NCBI GenBank assembly: GCA_937867335.1
Contig: CALMKX010000322.1
Span: forward strand, 1-35,079
Reading direction: 5' to 3'
Length of the DNA stretch: 35,079 nucleotides
DNA from: an uncultured Acidobacteriota bacterium
Lineage (GTDB): Bacteria > Acidobacteriota > Thermoanaerobaculia > Multivoradales > SZUA-115
Of this stretch, positions 25,367 through 34,429 are shown piece by piece. The notes under the pieces are model-generated. The model did no database searches. It was not told the DNA's origin and worked only from the letters and a program-made list of their open reading frames with translations. Position numbers and translations under genes: made by a program. Numbering within the stretch: position 1 is the stretch's first letter; each line of letters begins with the position of its first letter.

Positions 25367-28300
25367 GGCGAATGGGTCCAGGCAATTTGAAGCCTCGATG
25401 GAGGAACTCGCCGAGCGCGTTGAAAGTGTCGTGGTAGAGCTTTATGGTTCGCCCCTCGGGAGTGACGACCTTGACCCACCTGGTATAGGAGCCTGCGACC
25501 CGCCCAGGGACGCTCAGGGAAAATTCCGTGAATCTGCCGATCTTGCGGGTTGCTTGATCGAATGCGCCCTTCTTGCTAAACGAGGCAAAGAACTTCGATC
25601 CCTTGAGCTCGATATAGGCGGCATTATCAAGCGGACCAGGGATAATCGCCATCGCTAGTTGCAGCCCTGCTTCACCCTCTCCGCTGGGGATAATCAGATC
25701 CAGCCCTGCTTGGTCAATGAGAGCGGCAAGATAGTTGCCTTGATCAATCTGGCTATCGAGGCGGTTCTGCATGTACTGGCGGAGTTCGGCGATCCAACTG
25801 GCCAACTGGCTCTGATTCCCCACCGTGGGGTCGCTGGCGGCGAAGCGGCTGCCGTAGCTCTGGCCCCAGAGGGTGAATTCGGCGAAGCCTCCGGGGATGC
25901 GGTTGATGTTGGTGTCGTTGGCGTGGGTGGTGATGCCCATGCCGTAGATGTAGGAGCCGTCCGGCTCGAGGCCCGTGGGGTCGGCGTAGCGCAACGGGCT
26001 TGCCATCACATAGGCGTAGCGATTCCAGCTCGCGGGCATGCGCCGGTTGGCCGCCGCGGAGTCCACCGAGAAGAACCGCCCCAAGAGCGGGCTGTAGAAC
26101 CTTGCGTGCATGTAGTCGAGGTCGTCGGCCGCGCCTGCCGCGCTGGCGAGGTCTCTTTCGTGGCCGGTGAACTTCATGGGTTCGGTGTCTTGGTTGAAGG
26201 GGGTGGCTTCTTCGCCATAAGGATAGTAGGCGTGGAAGGCCGTCCGCGTGCCAAGAAGGTTGGTGACGAGGCGGGGCGTGCCTAGGTGGTCGAGGTGGAA
26301 GTGGCGGGTGCCCTCGGTGGGGGAGAGGCTGGCCAAGAGACCGCCACCTCTCCAGACGTAGTCCTTCTCGAGCGAGTAGACATCCGCGCCGGAGACGAAG
26401 CGCTCGCGGTACACCCGCAGGGGGTGGCCGTCGAGGTCGCGCAGGGTGTAGAGCCGGAAGCTGCTGTTCCAGGAGAGGGAGAACACGCGCTCGCCGTCGG
26501 CGGTGTAGAGGTGGTACCAGTCCTCGCTGCCGTTCTGGGTGTTCCACACCTCGCCCAGGGCGCCGAAGCGGGCGGTGGCGCCGTTGGCGGCGGTGAGGTT
26601 GCCGCGGGAGTCGTAGACAGAGCCGGCGCTGGTGAGGCGGTTGGTGGTGGGGGAGGTGGGAGTGTTGCGACCCACCGTCCCTGTGGTGGTGAGCAAGTTC
26701 GAGAAGCCATCGTAGGTGTACGTCTGCATCACCTCGCCGGTCGAGCTCAGGGCGTCGGTCTTCACGTGCGCTTCGGTGAGCCTCGAAATGGCGTCGTAGC
26801 GGAAGGTGGAGCCGCCGATCTGCTTGGGGTTGCCGATGCCGTCGAAGGCGAAGCTGCCGCTGGTCCACAGGGTGTTGCTGCCGAGGGCGGCGGAGAGGGA
26901 AGCCGGCCGGGCGAGGCCGTAGGGGTCGTTGGCCTGGGTGTCCACCACGTTGTTGGCGTGCACCAGTTGGCTCCACAGGCCATTGGCGTGGTAGCGGATG
27001 GAGGTGGCGTAGGTGGGGATGGCGGTGAGCCAGCCGCGCTCGTAGCTGTAGGAAACGGTGGGCGGGCTGGCCGTGCCGGGGTCGTCGGTGCACTGGCTGT
27101 TGGTGCATTTGGGATAGACCTGGCTCGCCAGATCCCCCAGCGGCGTGTAGCTGAAGCTCTGTTCGAAGGTGGCCCCTGGCACCTCCGAGGAGATGCGGAC
27201 CTCGGTGGTGCGGCGAGAGACCCGCCCGCCCAGCTCGCCGTACTCGTAGCCCTCGATCACCCGGGTGCGATAGGCCGCGCCTCCGGGCACGGTGAGCTCT
27301 TGCCATCGCTCGGCCGTGATCAGTTTGCCGAGGGCGTTGCCGGCGCTGGCGCTGAAGGTGAAGCGCAGGAAGGGGCGAGTGGCATCCCCGGCGGCGCGCA
27401 CTTCTGTCAGGCGGCCGGCGCTGTCGTAGAGGCGGTCGAGCAGCACACCGCCATCGTCCTGCCGCCCGGGGTTGCCGAGAGGATCGAAGCTCGAGTAAGT
27501 GACGCTACCGTTGCCGGCGGCACCCTTCTCGGGGTGCTGCTCGGAAGTCAAGAAGCCGCGGCGATCGTGCGCGAAGTAGCGGTGCTGGGTGGCCTCGGCC
27601 ATGGTCTGGTCCACCTGGCGAAGGCGGCCACCGGCGTCATAGAGGTAGACCGTGGTGCCGTTGGCCACCTCCGGGCTGTCGGTCAAGCTGCTGTAGAGGG
27701 GCTCGTTGACGCGATAGAGCCGACCCTGGCGGTCGAAGACCTGGGTGGTGGTCTGTAGGGTCTCGCTCGCGCCGGTGGCGATGCGCACCCGACGCGAGAT
27801 CTTCTGCAGGCCGGCGTAGGTGAAGTCCACGGCGTGGGAGGAGCCGTCGGCGGGGGTCATGGCCGAAGGGCGGCCGTAGGGATCGAAGCCCGAGTAGGTG
27901 GCCCAGGACGGGGTCTCGCTCGCGAGCTTCACGGTGGTTTCGCCGGAGAGCCAGCCTTGTGCCGTGTAGGCGTAGCTCTTTCGGTTCCACACGGCGGGTG
28001 TGCCGGGCATCAGGCGTCCCTCCTCCGAGAGCCGCCCCAGGGAATCGAAGAACGAGCGGGTTTCGTCGTAGGAAACCGCGCTCGTGCCGGTGCCGGTCTT
28101 GCGCACGGTGGCCACCGCCGCCGGCTGGAAGCCGCCCACCGGAGTGGAAGCCACGGTGTAGGTGATCTCGGTTCGAGCCTCGCCGTCGGGAGCCACCAGC
28201 ACAGGGCGGCCGAGCGCATCGAAACTCAGGCTGGTAACCACACCGGAAGCATCCCGGCTGGCGCTCGGCAGGCCGGTGGCAAGGTCGATGGTACGGTCGA

Positions 28301-30416
28301 GGCTCTTCCAGCTCTGGCCGGCGAAGGTGCTGGTAGCCAGCACACCGCTGCTGTAGGTGTGGTCCAGTTGGTAGACAGGAGCCAGCCCGCCGGTCGCACA
28401 CTCCGAGGAGGTGCCGAGGTTCTGGCCGTCACCGCCGTAGTACTTCTCCTGGATGGGGAAGCCGCCGGCGTTCTTCTCATAGACCACCAGGACATCGTGG
28501 GCGCCGCGAGTGCTGCCGTTGGCGAGCACGCGGCGGCATTGCAAGAAGCCCGTGGCCGAATCGAGGGCCAGTTGCACGGTCTCCGTGGCCACACCGGGCT
28601 CGCTCTCGCTCGCGGATTGACTGGTGGCGATGCCCAGCACCCAGGCGCTGCTGGCCGGCAGCATGAGGAAGGTGTGGCGGGCGGTAGGCTGATCGGTCGC
28701 CGGGTCGATCTCGTAGCGGCCTCGGCCAGGGTTGTAGGTGGTGACTTCGGTGCGCTGGTTGGCGGCCTGGAAAGTGCCCTGAGTGCGCCGGGTGCGGTAG
28801 TGGCCCAGGCCGTCGAAGTCCTCGAGGATCTCCTCGGCGTACACCTCGCGGGGCTGATTCTGGGCGTCGGTGTAGGAGTCGTCGTGGAACACCGTATGCG
28901 AGGAGAGGAGGCGCCGGTTACGGTTCTGCAGGTCCGAAATGTCGGCCGGCCCTCCTTTCTGATCTCGTTCGAAGAGCAGGTAGGTGGAGCGCAGCGGAGT
29001 CGAGGAGCCGGCCAGGTAGACCTCCGAGGAGAGGTAGCGCAGCGTGCCTCCGGTTGCGGGAGCCTGGGCGAGGTTGGCGTCGAGGGTGACCGGCAGCCCG
29101 TAGTCCAGCCGGCTGCGACCGGCTTCGTTGCGGGCCGAGACCGTGAAGTAGCTCACCCGGCGATGGCCGGAGGGGTCGGTCACGGTGTTGCGCAGGTCCG
29201 TGGGCTTGGTGGCCCCGGGCGGAGTCGGCAGCAGCTCGGTGGCATAAGTCCAGGTTCCCAGCACCGTGCCGGTCTGGTCCTGGAGCGAACGGCTGGCCAC
29301 TCCCTGGAGGTCCGAGAGGTAGGGCTTCTTGTTGTCGTCCCGCGGAAAGTCGTAGTAGCGGTAGGTCCAGGCGATGAAGCCGAGAGTCGGCAGGCGCAGG
29401 CGGCGCAGGGAGCCTGGCCAGCGGATGAAGTCCGTGCTCGAGACCTGGTTGAAGTAGCCGGAATCCGGATCCACGCTATACCGGGAGCCATCCGGCAGGG
29501 TGAGGCTGGTGAAGAGCGGTACCGCCACGGAGGGGCTGGTCGCCGGGTCGTTGTCGAAGCTCGGCCGCGGCAGTGTTCGCACGCTGTAGCCGAAGGTGTA
29601 GGTTGCCGTCGCGCCTCCGAACGCCGAGAGCTCCACGCGATCCACCACCTTGGCCAGCGCCTGGGCCCCTGAGACGGTGGTGAAGCGCACGGTCTGGGTT
29701 CGGCCGAGGCTATCCGTGAGCACCCAGCGCTCTGGGCCGGTGGTGGGGTAGGAGACCGTGAGCTGGTTCTGCGCCGTGGTGCCGGAGAAGAAGCGGTCTC
29801 GCATTTTCACCAGTCGGCCGCTCGAGTCGAAGGTGAGCACAGTGCCGTCCGGCTCCTCGACGTCTGAGCCGCTCGTGCCGCGCAGGACCAGGCGCAGATA
29901 GCTGCCGTCTCGGCTGTAGAGCACGCTCTGGCTGGTGGCGGTATCGCCGGCGTCGTCCGCGTCGCCCTCGTGGAGAGTGTTGTAGAACGTGTGCTCGCCG
30001 CCGTCCGGGCTCACCAAGAGCCAGCGCCCCGAAGTGTTGCTGGTATCGGCGTTGGACAGCAGCCGGCCGAGCGAGACCATCCAGCCCAGGCCGGCGTTCG
30101 AGCGAGGTGCGGGTTCGGCGGCGATGCGGTTGGTGCCGTTCTGGGAGAAGTTCTGGAAGTCCCACACCCGGCCGTTGTAAGAAAGCTCCAAGCCATAGGA
30201 CAGGCTCGGGCCCAGCGGATAGCTCTGGCCGAGAGGTAGGGTCACCACCAGGGCCCCGGAAAGGCCCTGGATGCTATCCGGCCCGCCGGAGTTGACGGCT
30301 GCATCCGCCCGGAAGCCCTTGACGAAGGTCGGGTAGGTTTGAGCCGAAAGAGGCAGAGTCCAGGCAGCGGCCAGGAGCAGCGGTGCCAGCGTTCCGAGAG
30401 CGGTTCGGCGGCTCAT
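25356..30416 (-). CDS. Secreted RHS/YD-repeat protein with C-terminal polymorphic toxin tip
   Basis: 1686 residues from the ATG at 30416 (GAGGTGA upstream; the start overlaps the stop of the preceding gene as ATGA). Signal peptide 1-25 (LLLAAAWTLPLSAQ). A long beta-rich N-terminal region precedes many YD repeats (YDSAGRLTEV, FDALGRPVLV, YDAISRLTEA, YDSRGNLTA). The conserved core end is NQDTEPMKFTGHERD, ARFYSPLLGRFFSVD, and ASPLRYADPTGL near residue 1475. The final ~205 residues are the variable tip, whose last 75 residues carry H, D and R residues (KLYHDTFNALGEFLHRGF, PGPIRHVY) of nuclease-like appearance. I do not assign a toxin family. YD repeats form a cocoon shell around the tip. Delivery appears to start with Sec export; no T6SS gene is nearby. 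Confidence 0.9.
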   Translation of the reverse strand: MSRRTALGTLAPLLLAAAWTLPLSAQTYPTFVKGFRADAAVNSGGPDSIQGLSGALVVTLPLGQSYPLGPSLSYGLELSYNGRVWDFQNFSQNGTNRIAAEPAPRSNAGLGWMVSLGRLLSNADTSNTSGRWLLVSPDGGEHTFYNTLHEGDADDAGDTATSQSVLYSRDGSYLRLVLRGTSGSDVEEPDGTVLTFDSSGRLVKMRDRFFSGTTAQNQLTVSYPTTGPERWVLTDSLGRTQTVRFTTVSGAQALAKVVDRVELSAFGGATATYTFGYSVRTLPRPSFDNDPATSPSVAVPLFTSLTLPDGSRYSVDPDSGYFNQVSSTDFIRWPGSLRRLRLPTLGFIAWTYRYYDFPRDDNKKPYLSDLQGVASRSLQDQTGTVLGTWTYATELLPTPPGATKPTDLRNTVTDPSGHRRVSYFTVSARNEAGRSRLDYGLPVTLDANLAQAPATGGTLRYLSSEVYLAGSSTPLRSTYLLFERDQKGGPADISDLQNRNRRLLSSHTVFHDDSYTDAQNQPREVYAEEILEDFDGLGHYRTRRTQGTFQAANQRTEVTTYNPGRGRYEIDPATDQPTARHTFLMLPASSAWVLGIATSQSASESEPGVATETVQLALDSATGFLQCRRVLANGSTRGAHDVLVVYEKNAGGFPIQEKYYGGDGQNLGTSSECATGGLAPVYQLDHTYSSGVLATSTFAGQSWKSLDRTIDLATGLPSASRDASGVVTSLSFDALGRPVLVAPDGEARTEITYTVASTPVGGFQPAAVATVRKTGTGTSAVSYDETRSFFDSLGRLSEEGRLMPGTPAVWNRKSYAYTAQGWLSGETTVKLASETPSWATYSGFDPYGRPSAMTPADGSSHAVDFTYAGLQKISRRVRIATGASETLQTTTQVFDRQGRLYRVNEPLYSSLTDSPEVANGTTVYLYDAGGRLRQVDQTMAEATQHRYFAHDRRGFLTSEQHPEKGAAGNGSVTYSSFDPLGNPGRQDDGGVLLDRLYDSAGRLTEVRAAGDATRPFLRFTFSASAGNALGKLITAERWQELTVPGGAAYRTRVIEGYEYGELGGRVSRRTTEVRISSEVPGATFEQSFSYTPLGDLASQVYPKCTNSQCTDDPGTASPPTVSYSYERGWLTAIPTYATSIRYHANGLWSQLVHANNVVDTQANDPYGLARPASLSAALGSNTLWTSGSFAFDGIGNPKQIGGSTFRYDAISRLTEAHVKTDALSSTGEVMQTYTYDGFSNLLTTTGTVGRNTPTSPTTNRLTSAGSVYDSRGNLTAANGATARFGALGEVWNTQNGSEDWYHLYTADGERVFSLSWNSSFRLYTLRDLDGHPLRVYRERFVSGADVYSLEKDYVWRGGGLLASLSPTEGTRHFHLDHLGTPRLVTNLLGTRTAFHAYYPYGEEATPFNQDTEPMKFTGHERDLASAAGAADDLDYMHARFYSPLLGRFFSVDSAAANRRMPASWNRYAYVMASPLRYADPTGLEPDGSYIYGMGITTHANDTNINRIPGGFAEFTLWGQSYGSRFAASDPTVGNQSQLASWIAELRQYMQNRLDSQIDQGNYLAALIDQAGLDLIIPSGEGEAGLQLAMAIIPGPLDNAAYIELKGSKFFASFSKKGAFDQATRKIGRFTEFSLSVPGRVAGSYTRWVKVVTPEGRTIKLYHDTFNALGEFLHRGFKLPGPIRHVY
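26061..26199 (-). repeat. Rhs core segment repeated at 21792-21930
   Basis: This segment of the intact Rhs gene matches 21792-21930 in direct orientation with a handful of substitutions and one indel. The copies lie about 4.3 kb apart, flanking the immunity genes and the displaced tip. Recombination between them would delete or exchange everything in between. Confidence 0.85.
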
Positions 30417-31117
30417 GGCGTCACCTCGCCGAGCTGCACTGGAGCCAGGGTGAGAGCCTCCTGCCCCGAGTTGCCGGGGCTGGTGGCTACCACCTGAGCG
30501 GTGTAGAGAGCGAGACTCCCCGGGTCGATCACCACCACCCAATCTCCCGCCTGAGCCTTGGCGGGAGCAGTGCCGCTCGACCCCAGGGCGACGAGCGAGC
30601 CGAGGTCGACTCCGATCACACCATCGACACCCGTTTCCAGGTCCCCCTCGCCGCCGTCGCCGAAGCGGCCGGCCCACACTCCGAGGCCCGGCCGGGACCA
30701 CCAGACCTGGGCGTAGGGCAGCTGGATCACCAGTTCGTCGGCGGCCGGCTTCGCCACCAGGTCCACCGCCTTCGAGTCTGCCGCCTGAATCGAGAAGCCC
30801 GACGGCACGGCGGCTGTGGGCTCGGGAGTGGCGAGATCGAAGCCGAGCCAGACGGACTGCAGGGCCGGCTCGGCATCGAGCGCGTAGCTCACGGCGCCGT
30901 CGCCGTCGGTGTCGGGCAGGAGACCGTCGCGCACCACCACGGTGGCGATGCCCTCGGAAAGCTCCCGAGCCACGGCGATCAGCACGCCGGTGCCTCCTGG
31001 AGCAAGGCCCGTGATCGCCACTTCGTTGGTGGAGAGTGTTACCGCCGAGCCGGCGTACAGCTGGGGCACCCAGGCCAGTCCCAGAAGCCCTACCGTCCAG
31101 ATCCTCTTGCGAATCAT
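30413..31117 (-). CDS. Secreted protein preceding the Rhs gene, unknown function
   Basis: 234 residues from the ATG at 31117, with GGGAGGA about 7 bases upstream. Signal peptide 1-22 (IWTVGLLGLAWVPQLYAGSA). Beta-rich: a Ca-binding-like DTDGDGAVSY loop near residue 70 (dockerin or type 3 repeat style) and repeated hydrophobic strands. Its stop overlaps the Rhs start (ATGA), so the two are translationally coupled and probably function together, for example in anchoring, folding or release of the Rhs protein. No family recognised. Confidence 0.75.
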   Translation of the reverse strand: MIRKRIWTVGLLGLAWVPQLYAGSAVTLSTNEVAITGLAPGGTGVLIAVARELSEGIATVVVRDGLLPDTDGDGAVSYALDAEPALQSVWLGFDLATPEPTAAVPSGFSIQAADSKAVDLVAKPAADELVIQLPYAQVWWSRPGLGVWAGRFGDGGEGDLETGVDGVIGVDLGSLVALGSSGTAPAKAQAGDWVVVIDPGSLALYTAQVVATSPGNSGQEALTLAPVQLGEVTP

Positions 31118-31201
31118 CGTCGGTCCTCCCGTCGCCCTGTCAGCCACTTCTACGGAGGTTTCGAAAGTTCCGCCCAGGGCTCGTCAATTCTTGAGGCAAA
31201 A

Positions 31202-31230
31202 AGAATACAAGAACCATCAGTGAGTCACAA
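31202..31230 (-). promoter_or_regulatory. Possible promoter of the Rhs operon
   Basis: On the minus strand TTGTGA (31230-31225) and TATTCT (31207-31202) are separated by 17 bases, about 85 bases upstream of the ATG at 31117, in a locally AT-richer divergent region. The -35 matches four of six consensus bases. Confidence 0.45.
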
Positions 31231-31358
31231 TACTTCCTAAAGCGCCACCCCTTGCCACCCTCCCCCCGAGAGCCCCAAGATAGCGACAGCACTTTCGGGG
31301 CGGTCTTGGGACTTGTGGGCGATTTCTTGGGCTGGGCTCTGGCCCTGGGGAGGCTGGG

Positions 31359-34340
31359 ATGACGGCTGGCGGGCGTTTTGGGGTGGTAGTGGCTTTGGCC
31401 GGGTTGCTGGCCGTGGCTCCGGCGGCCTGGGCGGTGGGGTACGACATCGTCTACGTGCGCCAGCCGCGCTACGGGGACTCGGTGAACACGATCTGGCCGG
31501 AGGTGTTCCACCCGGCCCGGCTGGACCCGGGGGCGGACCTCATGCTGCTCCACCCGAACGGCAGCGAAGAGGTGCTGGTGGCCGGCGGCAACGGCGGAGT
31601 GACGGACCCGTTCGTGTCCTTCGACGGCCAGTGGGTGTTCTACGCCTACTTCTACGACCTGCGCCCCCAGAGCCTCAACTCGCAACGGGACAACCTGCCC
31701 CTGCTGGGCTCGGACCTCTACCGCATCCACGTGCCCACGCGGCGCATCGAGCGGCTCACCTTCGGCGAGTTCACCCCCAACACCGGTGCGGGCAACTGGG
31801 ACGAAACCAACCCGCTCAACCCGCCGCCGAGCTTCAACCGGCTGGGCTACGGCGTCCTGAACCTGGCGCCATGCCCCTTGCCGGGAGGGCGGATCGCCTT
31901 CGTCTCCAATCGCAACGGCTTCGAGCCGCCCAAGGGCTACACCAGCCCCACGCTGCAGCTTTTCGTGATGGACGGCGACGGCGGCAACGTCACCCAGATC
32001 GCGCCCATGAACCTCTCGAGCGCGCTGCACCCCACCGTGCTGGCGGACGGCCGCTTGATCTTCTCGAGCCACGAGGACCAGGGCCTGCGGGACACCCGGC
32101 TGTGGGGGATCTGGTCCATCTGGCCGGATGGGCGGCTGTGGGCGCCGGTGGTGAGCGCCTTCCACAGCCCCCAGGCCTTCCACTTCGCCACCCAGCTTTC
32201 CGGCGGCGACCTGGTGGTGGAGGACTACTACAACCTCAACAACAACGGCTTCGGCGCCCTCTACCGGCTGCCGCTCGCCCCGCCGCCGGGGGAGCCGCCG
32301 TTCTTCCCGGCCTTCGTGGACGAGAACCCGCCGATCGAGCGCACCGTGGGCGGCGGCTTCTCCTATCCGTTCCAGATGCCGTTCACGCCCCGCGGGCTGT
32401 ACTCGATCACCCCCTTCACCCACGGCGACGACGAAGCCGCCCCGATCGGCGCGGACGGCAGCACGCGAGTGGGCAAGTTCAGCCACCCCTCCGGCGCGCC
32501 GGGCGGCGATCTGCTGGTGGTGTGGAGCCCCGGGCCGGCGAACGACCTCAACCGCCCCACGCCTCTGCCGTACTACAACGCCGGCCTCTACCTCCTGCCC
32601 GGCGGCAACCCGATCACCAGTCCCAGCCAGCTGGTGCTCTTGAAGAACGACCCGGCGTACAACGAGGCCTGGCCTCGAGCCCTGGTGCCCTACAGCGCGG
32701 TGCACGGCGTGGCCGAGCCGGCGGACCTCCCCTGGTTGCCCAACGACGGCACCGTGCACCCGGCGCTGCCGGCGGGCACGCCCTTCGGCCTGGTGGGCAC
32801 CAGCAGCTTCTACAAGCGGGAGAGCTTCCCGGGCTTCGTGGTGCCGTGGGCGAACAGCTTCGACGGCCTGGACGTCTTCAACACCAGCGAGAACGAGCAG
32901 AGCAGCAACTGGGCCTGGCAGGGGGCGGAAGCCGGCAAATACGCCAGCGCGGACGTATGGGCGGTGCGCGTGCTGGCCATGGAGCCCAACACCCACCGCA
33001 GCTACGGCCCCCACGAGGGGCGCCACTTCTTCTCCCACGCGAGCGAGAGGCTGCGCATCCTGGGGGAGATCCCCCTGCGCAAATTCGATGGCCAGGGCCA
33101 GCCGATCCTCGACCCCGAGGGCAACCCGGACACCAGCTTCCTGGCCAAGATCCCGGCGGACACGCCCTTCACCTTCCAGACCCTCGACCGCCGCGGCCTG
33201 GTGCTCAACATGGCGCAGACCTGGCACCAGGTGCGCCCGGGCGAGATGCGCGCCAACTGCGGCGGCTGCCACGCCCACAGCCAGCAGCCGCTGGCCTTCG
33301 AGAGCACCTACGCCGCGCGGCCGGAGTACTCGATCTACGACCTGGCGAAGGACACGCCGCTCCTGACCGTGGACGGCCAGGGCCAGCCGGCCGTGCGGGT
33401 GGTGCACCAGAGCGTGGTGGACGTGGAGTTCTATCGGGACATCCGGCCCCTCTTGCAGCGAAGCTGCGTCTCCTGCCACACCGCCGCCAACCCCACCCCA
33501 CCCGGCCGCCTGGTGCTGGACGACACCGCCCTCCACGGCGGCCTGCCGGGGGACTACCTGCGCCTGGCCAACGACCCGGGCGCGCAGTGGGGAATTCCGC
33601 CGGTCGTCGCCAGCCACAGCTGGCGGCAGACCAACGCCAGCCGCTACGTACGGCCGTTCCAGAGCCGGCGCAGCCTCCTGGCTTGGAAGGTGTTCGGCCA
33701 ACGCCTGGACGGCTGGACCAACGCGAGCCATCCCACCGAGAGCGTGCCCGGGGACCCCGCCACCCTGCCCCCGGGGGCCGACGCCAACGCCGCGGACCTC
33801 GACTACACCGGCACCGCCATGCCGCCGCCGGGCAGCAGCGTGCCGCCTTTGAGCGAGGATGAAAAGCGCACCTTCGCCCGCTGGATCGACCTCGGCTGCC
33901 CGATCGATACCGCCCGAGACGACGGCAACCCCGGCTACGGCTGGTTCCTCGACGACTGGCGGCCCACCCTCGCCCTGAGCCTGCCGCGGCCGGGCTTCAA
34001 CGCCGGGCCCGTCACCCAGCTGCGCCTGGGCGTGGCGGACGCCGCGAGCGGCATCGACCTCGCCTCGCTCAGCATCCGGGCGGACTTCGCCGTGCGCGGC
34101 CGAGCCGCCGGGGCCGAACTCGCGGACCTCGCCACCGAAGCCGGAGACGGCATCTACACCCTGGACCTCGGCGGCCCCCTGCCACCGCTCTGGCAGAAGC
34201 ACTTCCGCGCCGCGGTGAAAGACCACCAGGGCAACTGGACCCGCGTCGACCGCCAGTTCTCGACGATCGAGAGCGGCCTACTCTTCGCCGACGGCTTCGA
34301 AAGCGGCAACCTCGCCGCCTGGGCGGCGGTGGTGCCGTAG
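31359..34340 (+). CDS. Di-haem c-type cytochrome, HzsA-related family, with C-terminal GFESG tail
   Basis: 993 residues; GGGGAGG lies about 7 bases before the ATG at 31359. Signal peptide 1-25. Residues about 28-480 contain TolB/WD-like propeller motifs (LYRIHVPTRRIERLTF, GRIAFVSNRNG, LFVMDGDGGNVTQIAP, DGRLIFSS). The middle domain has FQTLDRRGLVLNMAQTWHQV followed by PGEMRANCGGCHAH with haem site C634-H638. A C-terminal cytochrome domain carries VEFYRDIRPLLQRSCVSCH (C703-H707) and ends with DEKRTFARWIDLGCPID. Propeller, middle haem and C-terminal haem match the alpha subunit of hydrazine synthase and its many relatives in non-anammox bacteria, whose reaction is unknown. The last residues LFADGFESGNLAAW look like a C-terminal sorting-type tail. 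No hzsB or hzsC is present, so hydrazine synthesis is not implied. Confidence 0.85.
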   Translation: MTAGGRFGVVVALAGLLAVAPAAWAVGYDIVYVRQPRYGDSVNTIWPEVFHPARLDPGADLMLLHPNGSEEVLVAGGNGGVTDPFVSFDGQWVFYAYFYDLRPQSLNSQRDNLPLLGSDLYRIHVPTRRIERLTFGEFTPNTGAGNWDETNPLNPPPSFNRLGYGVLNLAPCPLPGGRIAFVSNRNGFEPPKGYTSPTLQLFVMDGDGGNVTQIAPMNLSSALHPTVLADGRLIFSSHEDQGLRDTRLWGIWSIWPDGRLWAPVVSAFHSPQAFHFATQLSGGDLVVEDYYNLNNNGFGALYRLPLAPPPGEPPFFPAFVDENPPIERTVGGGFSYPFQMPFTPRGLYSITPFTHGDDEAAPIGADGSTRVGKFSHPSGAPGGDLLVVWSPGPANDLNRPTPLPYYNAGLYLLPGGNPITSPSQLVLLKNDPAYNEAWPRALVPYSAVHGVAEPADLPWLPNDGTVHPALPAGTPFGLVGTSSFYKRESFPGFVVPWANSFDGLDVFNTSENEQSSNWAWQGAEAGKYASADVWAVRVLAMEPNTHRSYGPHEGRHFFSHASERLRILGEIPLRKFDGQGQPILDPEGNPDTSFLAKIPADTPFTFQTLDRRGLVLNMAQTWHQVRPGEMRANCGGCHAHSQQPLAFESTYAARPEYSIYDLAKDTPLLTVDGQGQPAVRVVHQSVVDVEFYRDIRPLLQRSCVSCHTAANPTPPGRLVLDDTALHGGLPGDYLRLANDPGAQWGIPPVVASHSWRQTNASRYVRPFQSRRSLLAWKVFGQRLDGWTNASHPTESVPGDPATLPPGADANAADLDYTGTAMPPPGSSVPPLSEDEKRTFARWIDLGCPIDTARDDGNPGYGWFLDDWRPTLALSLPRPGFNAGPVTQLRLGVADAASGIDLASLSIRADFAVRGRAAGAELADLATEAGDGIYTLDLGGPLPPLWQKHFRAAVKDHQGNWTRVDRQFSTIESGLLFADGFESGNLAAWAAVVP

Positions 34341-34342
34341 CA

Positions 34343-34368
34343 AGAGGGCCGCGGCGCTCCGGCTCTCT
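34343..34368 (+). terminator. Weak hairpin after the HzsA-related gene
   Basis: AGAGGGCCG (34343-34351) pairs with CGGCTCTCT (34360-34368) with one G-T wobble, three bases after the stop. There is no U-tract. Confidence 0.35.
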
Positions 34369-34429
34369 GGCCAGGTTGGCCGGGGAGAGGAGCGCCGGGA
34401 GTTCCTCGCCAGGTCCACCCGGGGACCTG

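Noticed and set aside
21590-25400. Insertion sequence or integrase explaining the lower-GC Rhs part
   Set aside because: No transposase, integrase, terminal inverted repeats or target duplication could be found; the direct repeats are Rhs core sequence.
26286-29672. Long plus-strand frames opposite the Rhs gene
   Set aside because: Mirror images of YD-repeat coding; no start context or motif of their own.
31140-34226. 1028-codon minus-strand frame
   Set aside because: Antisense to the HzsA-related gene; repetitive Val/Gly/Arg/His composition and no recognisable domain.
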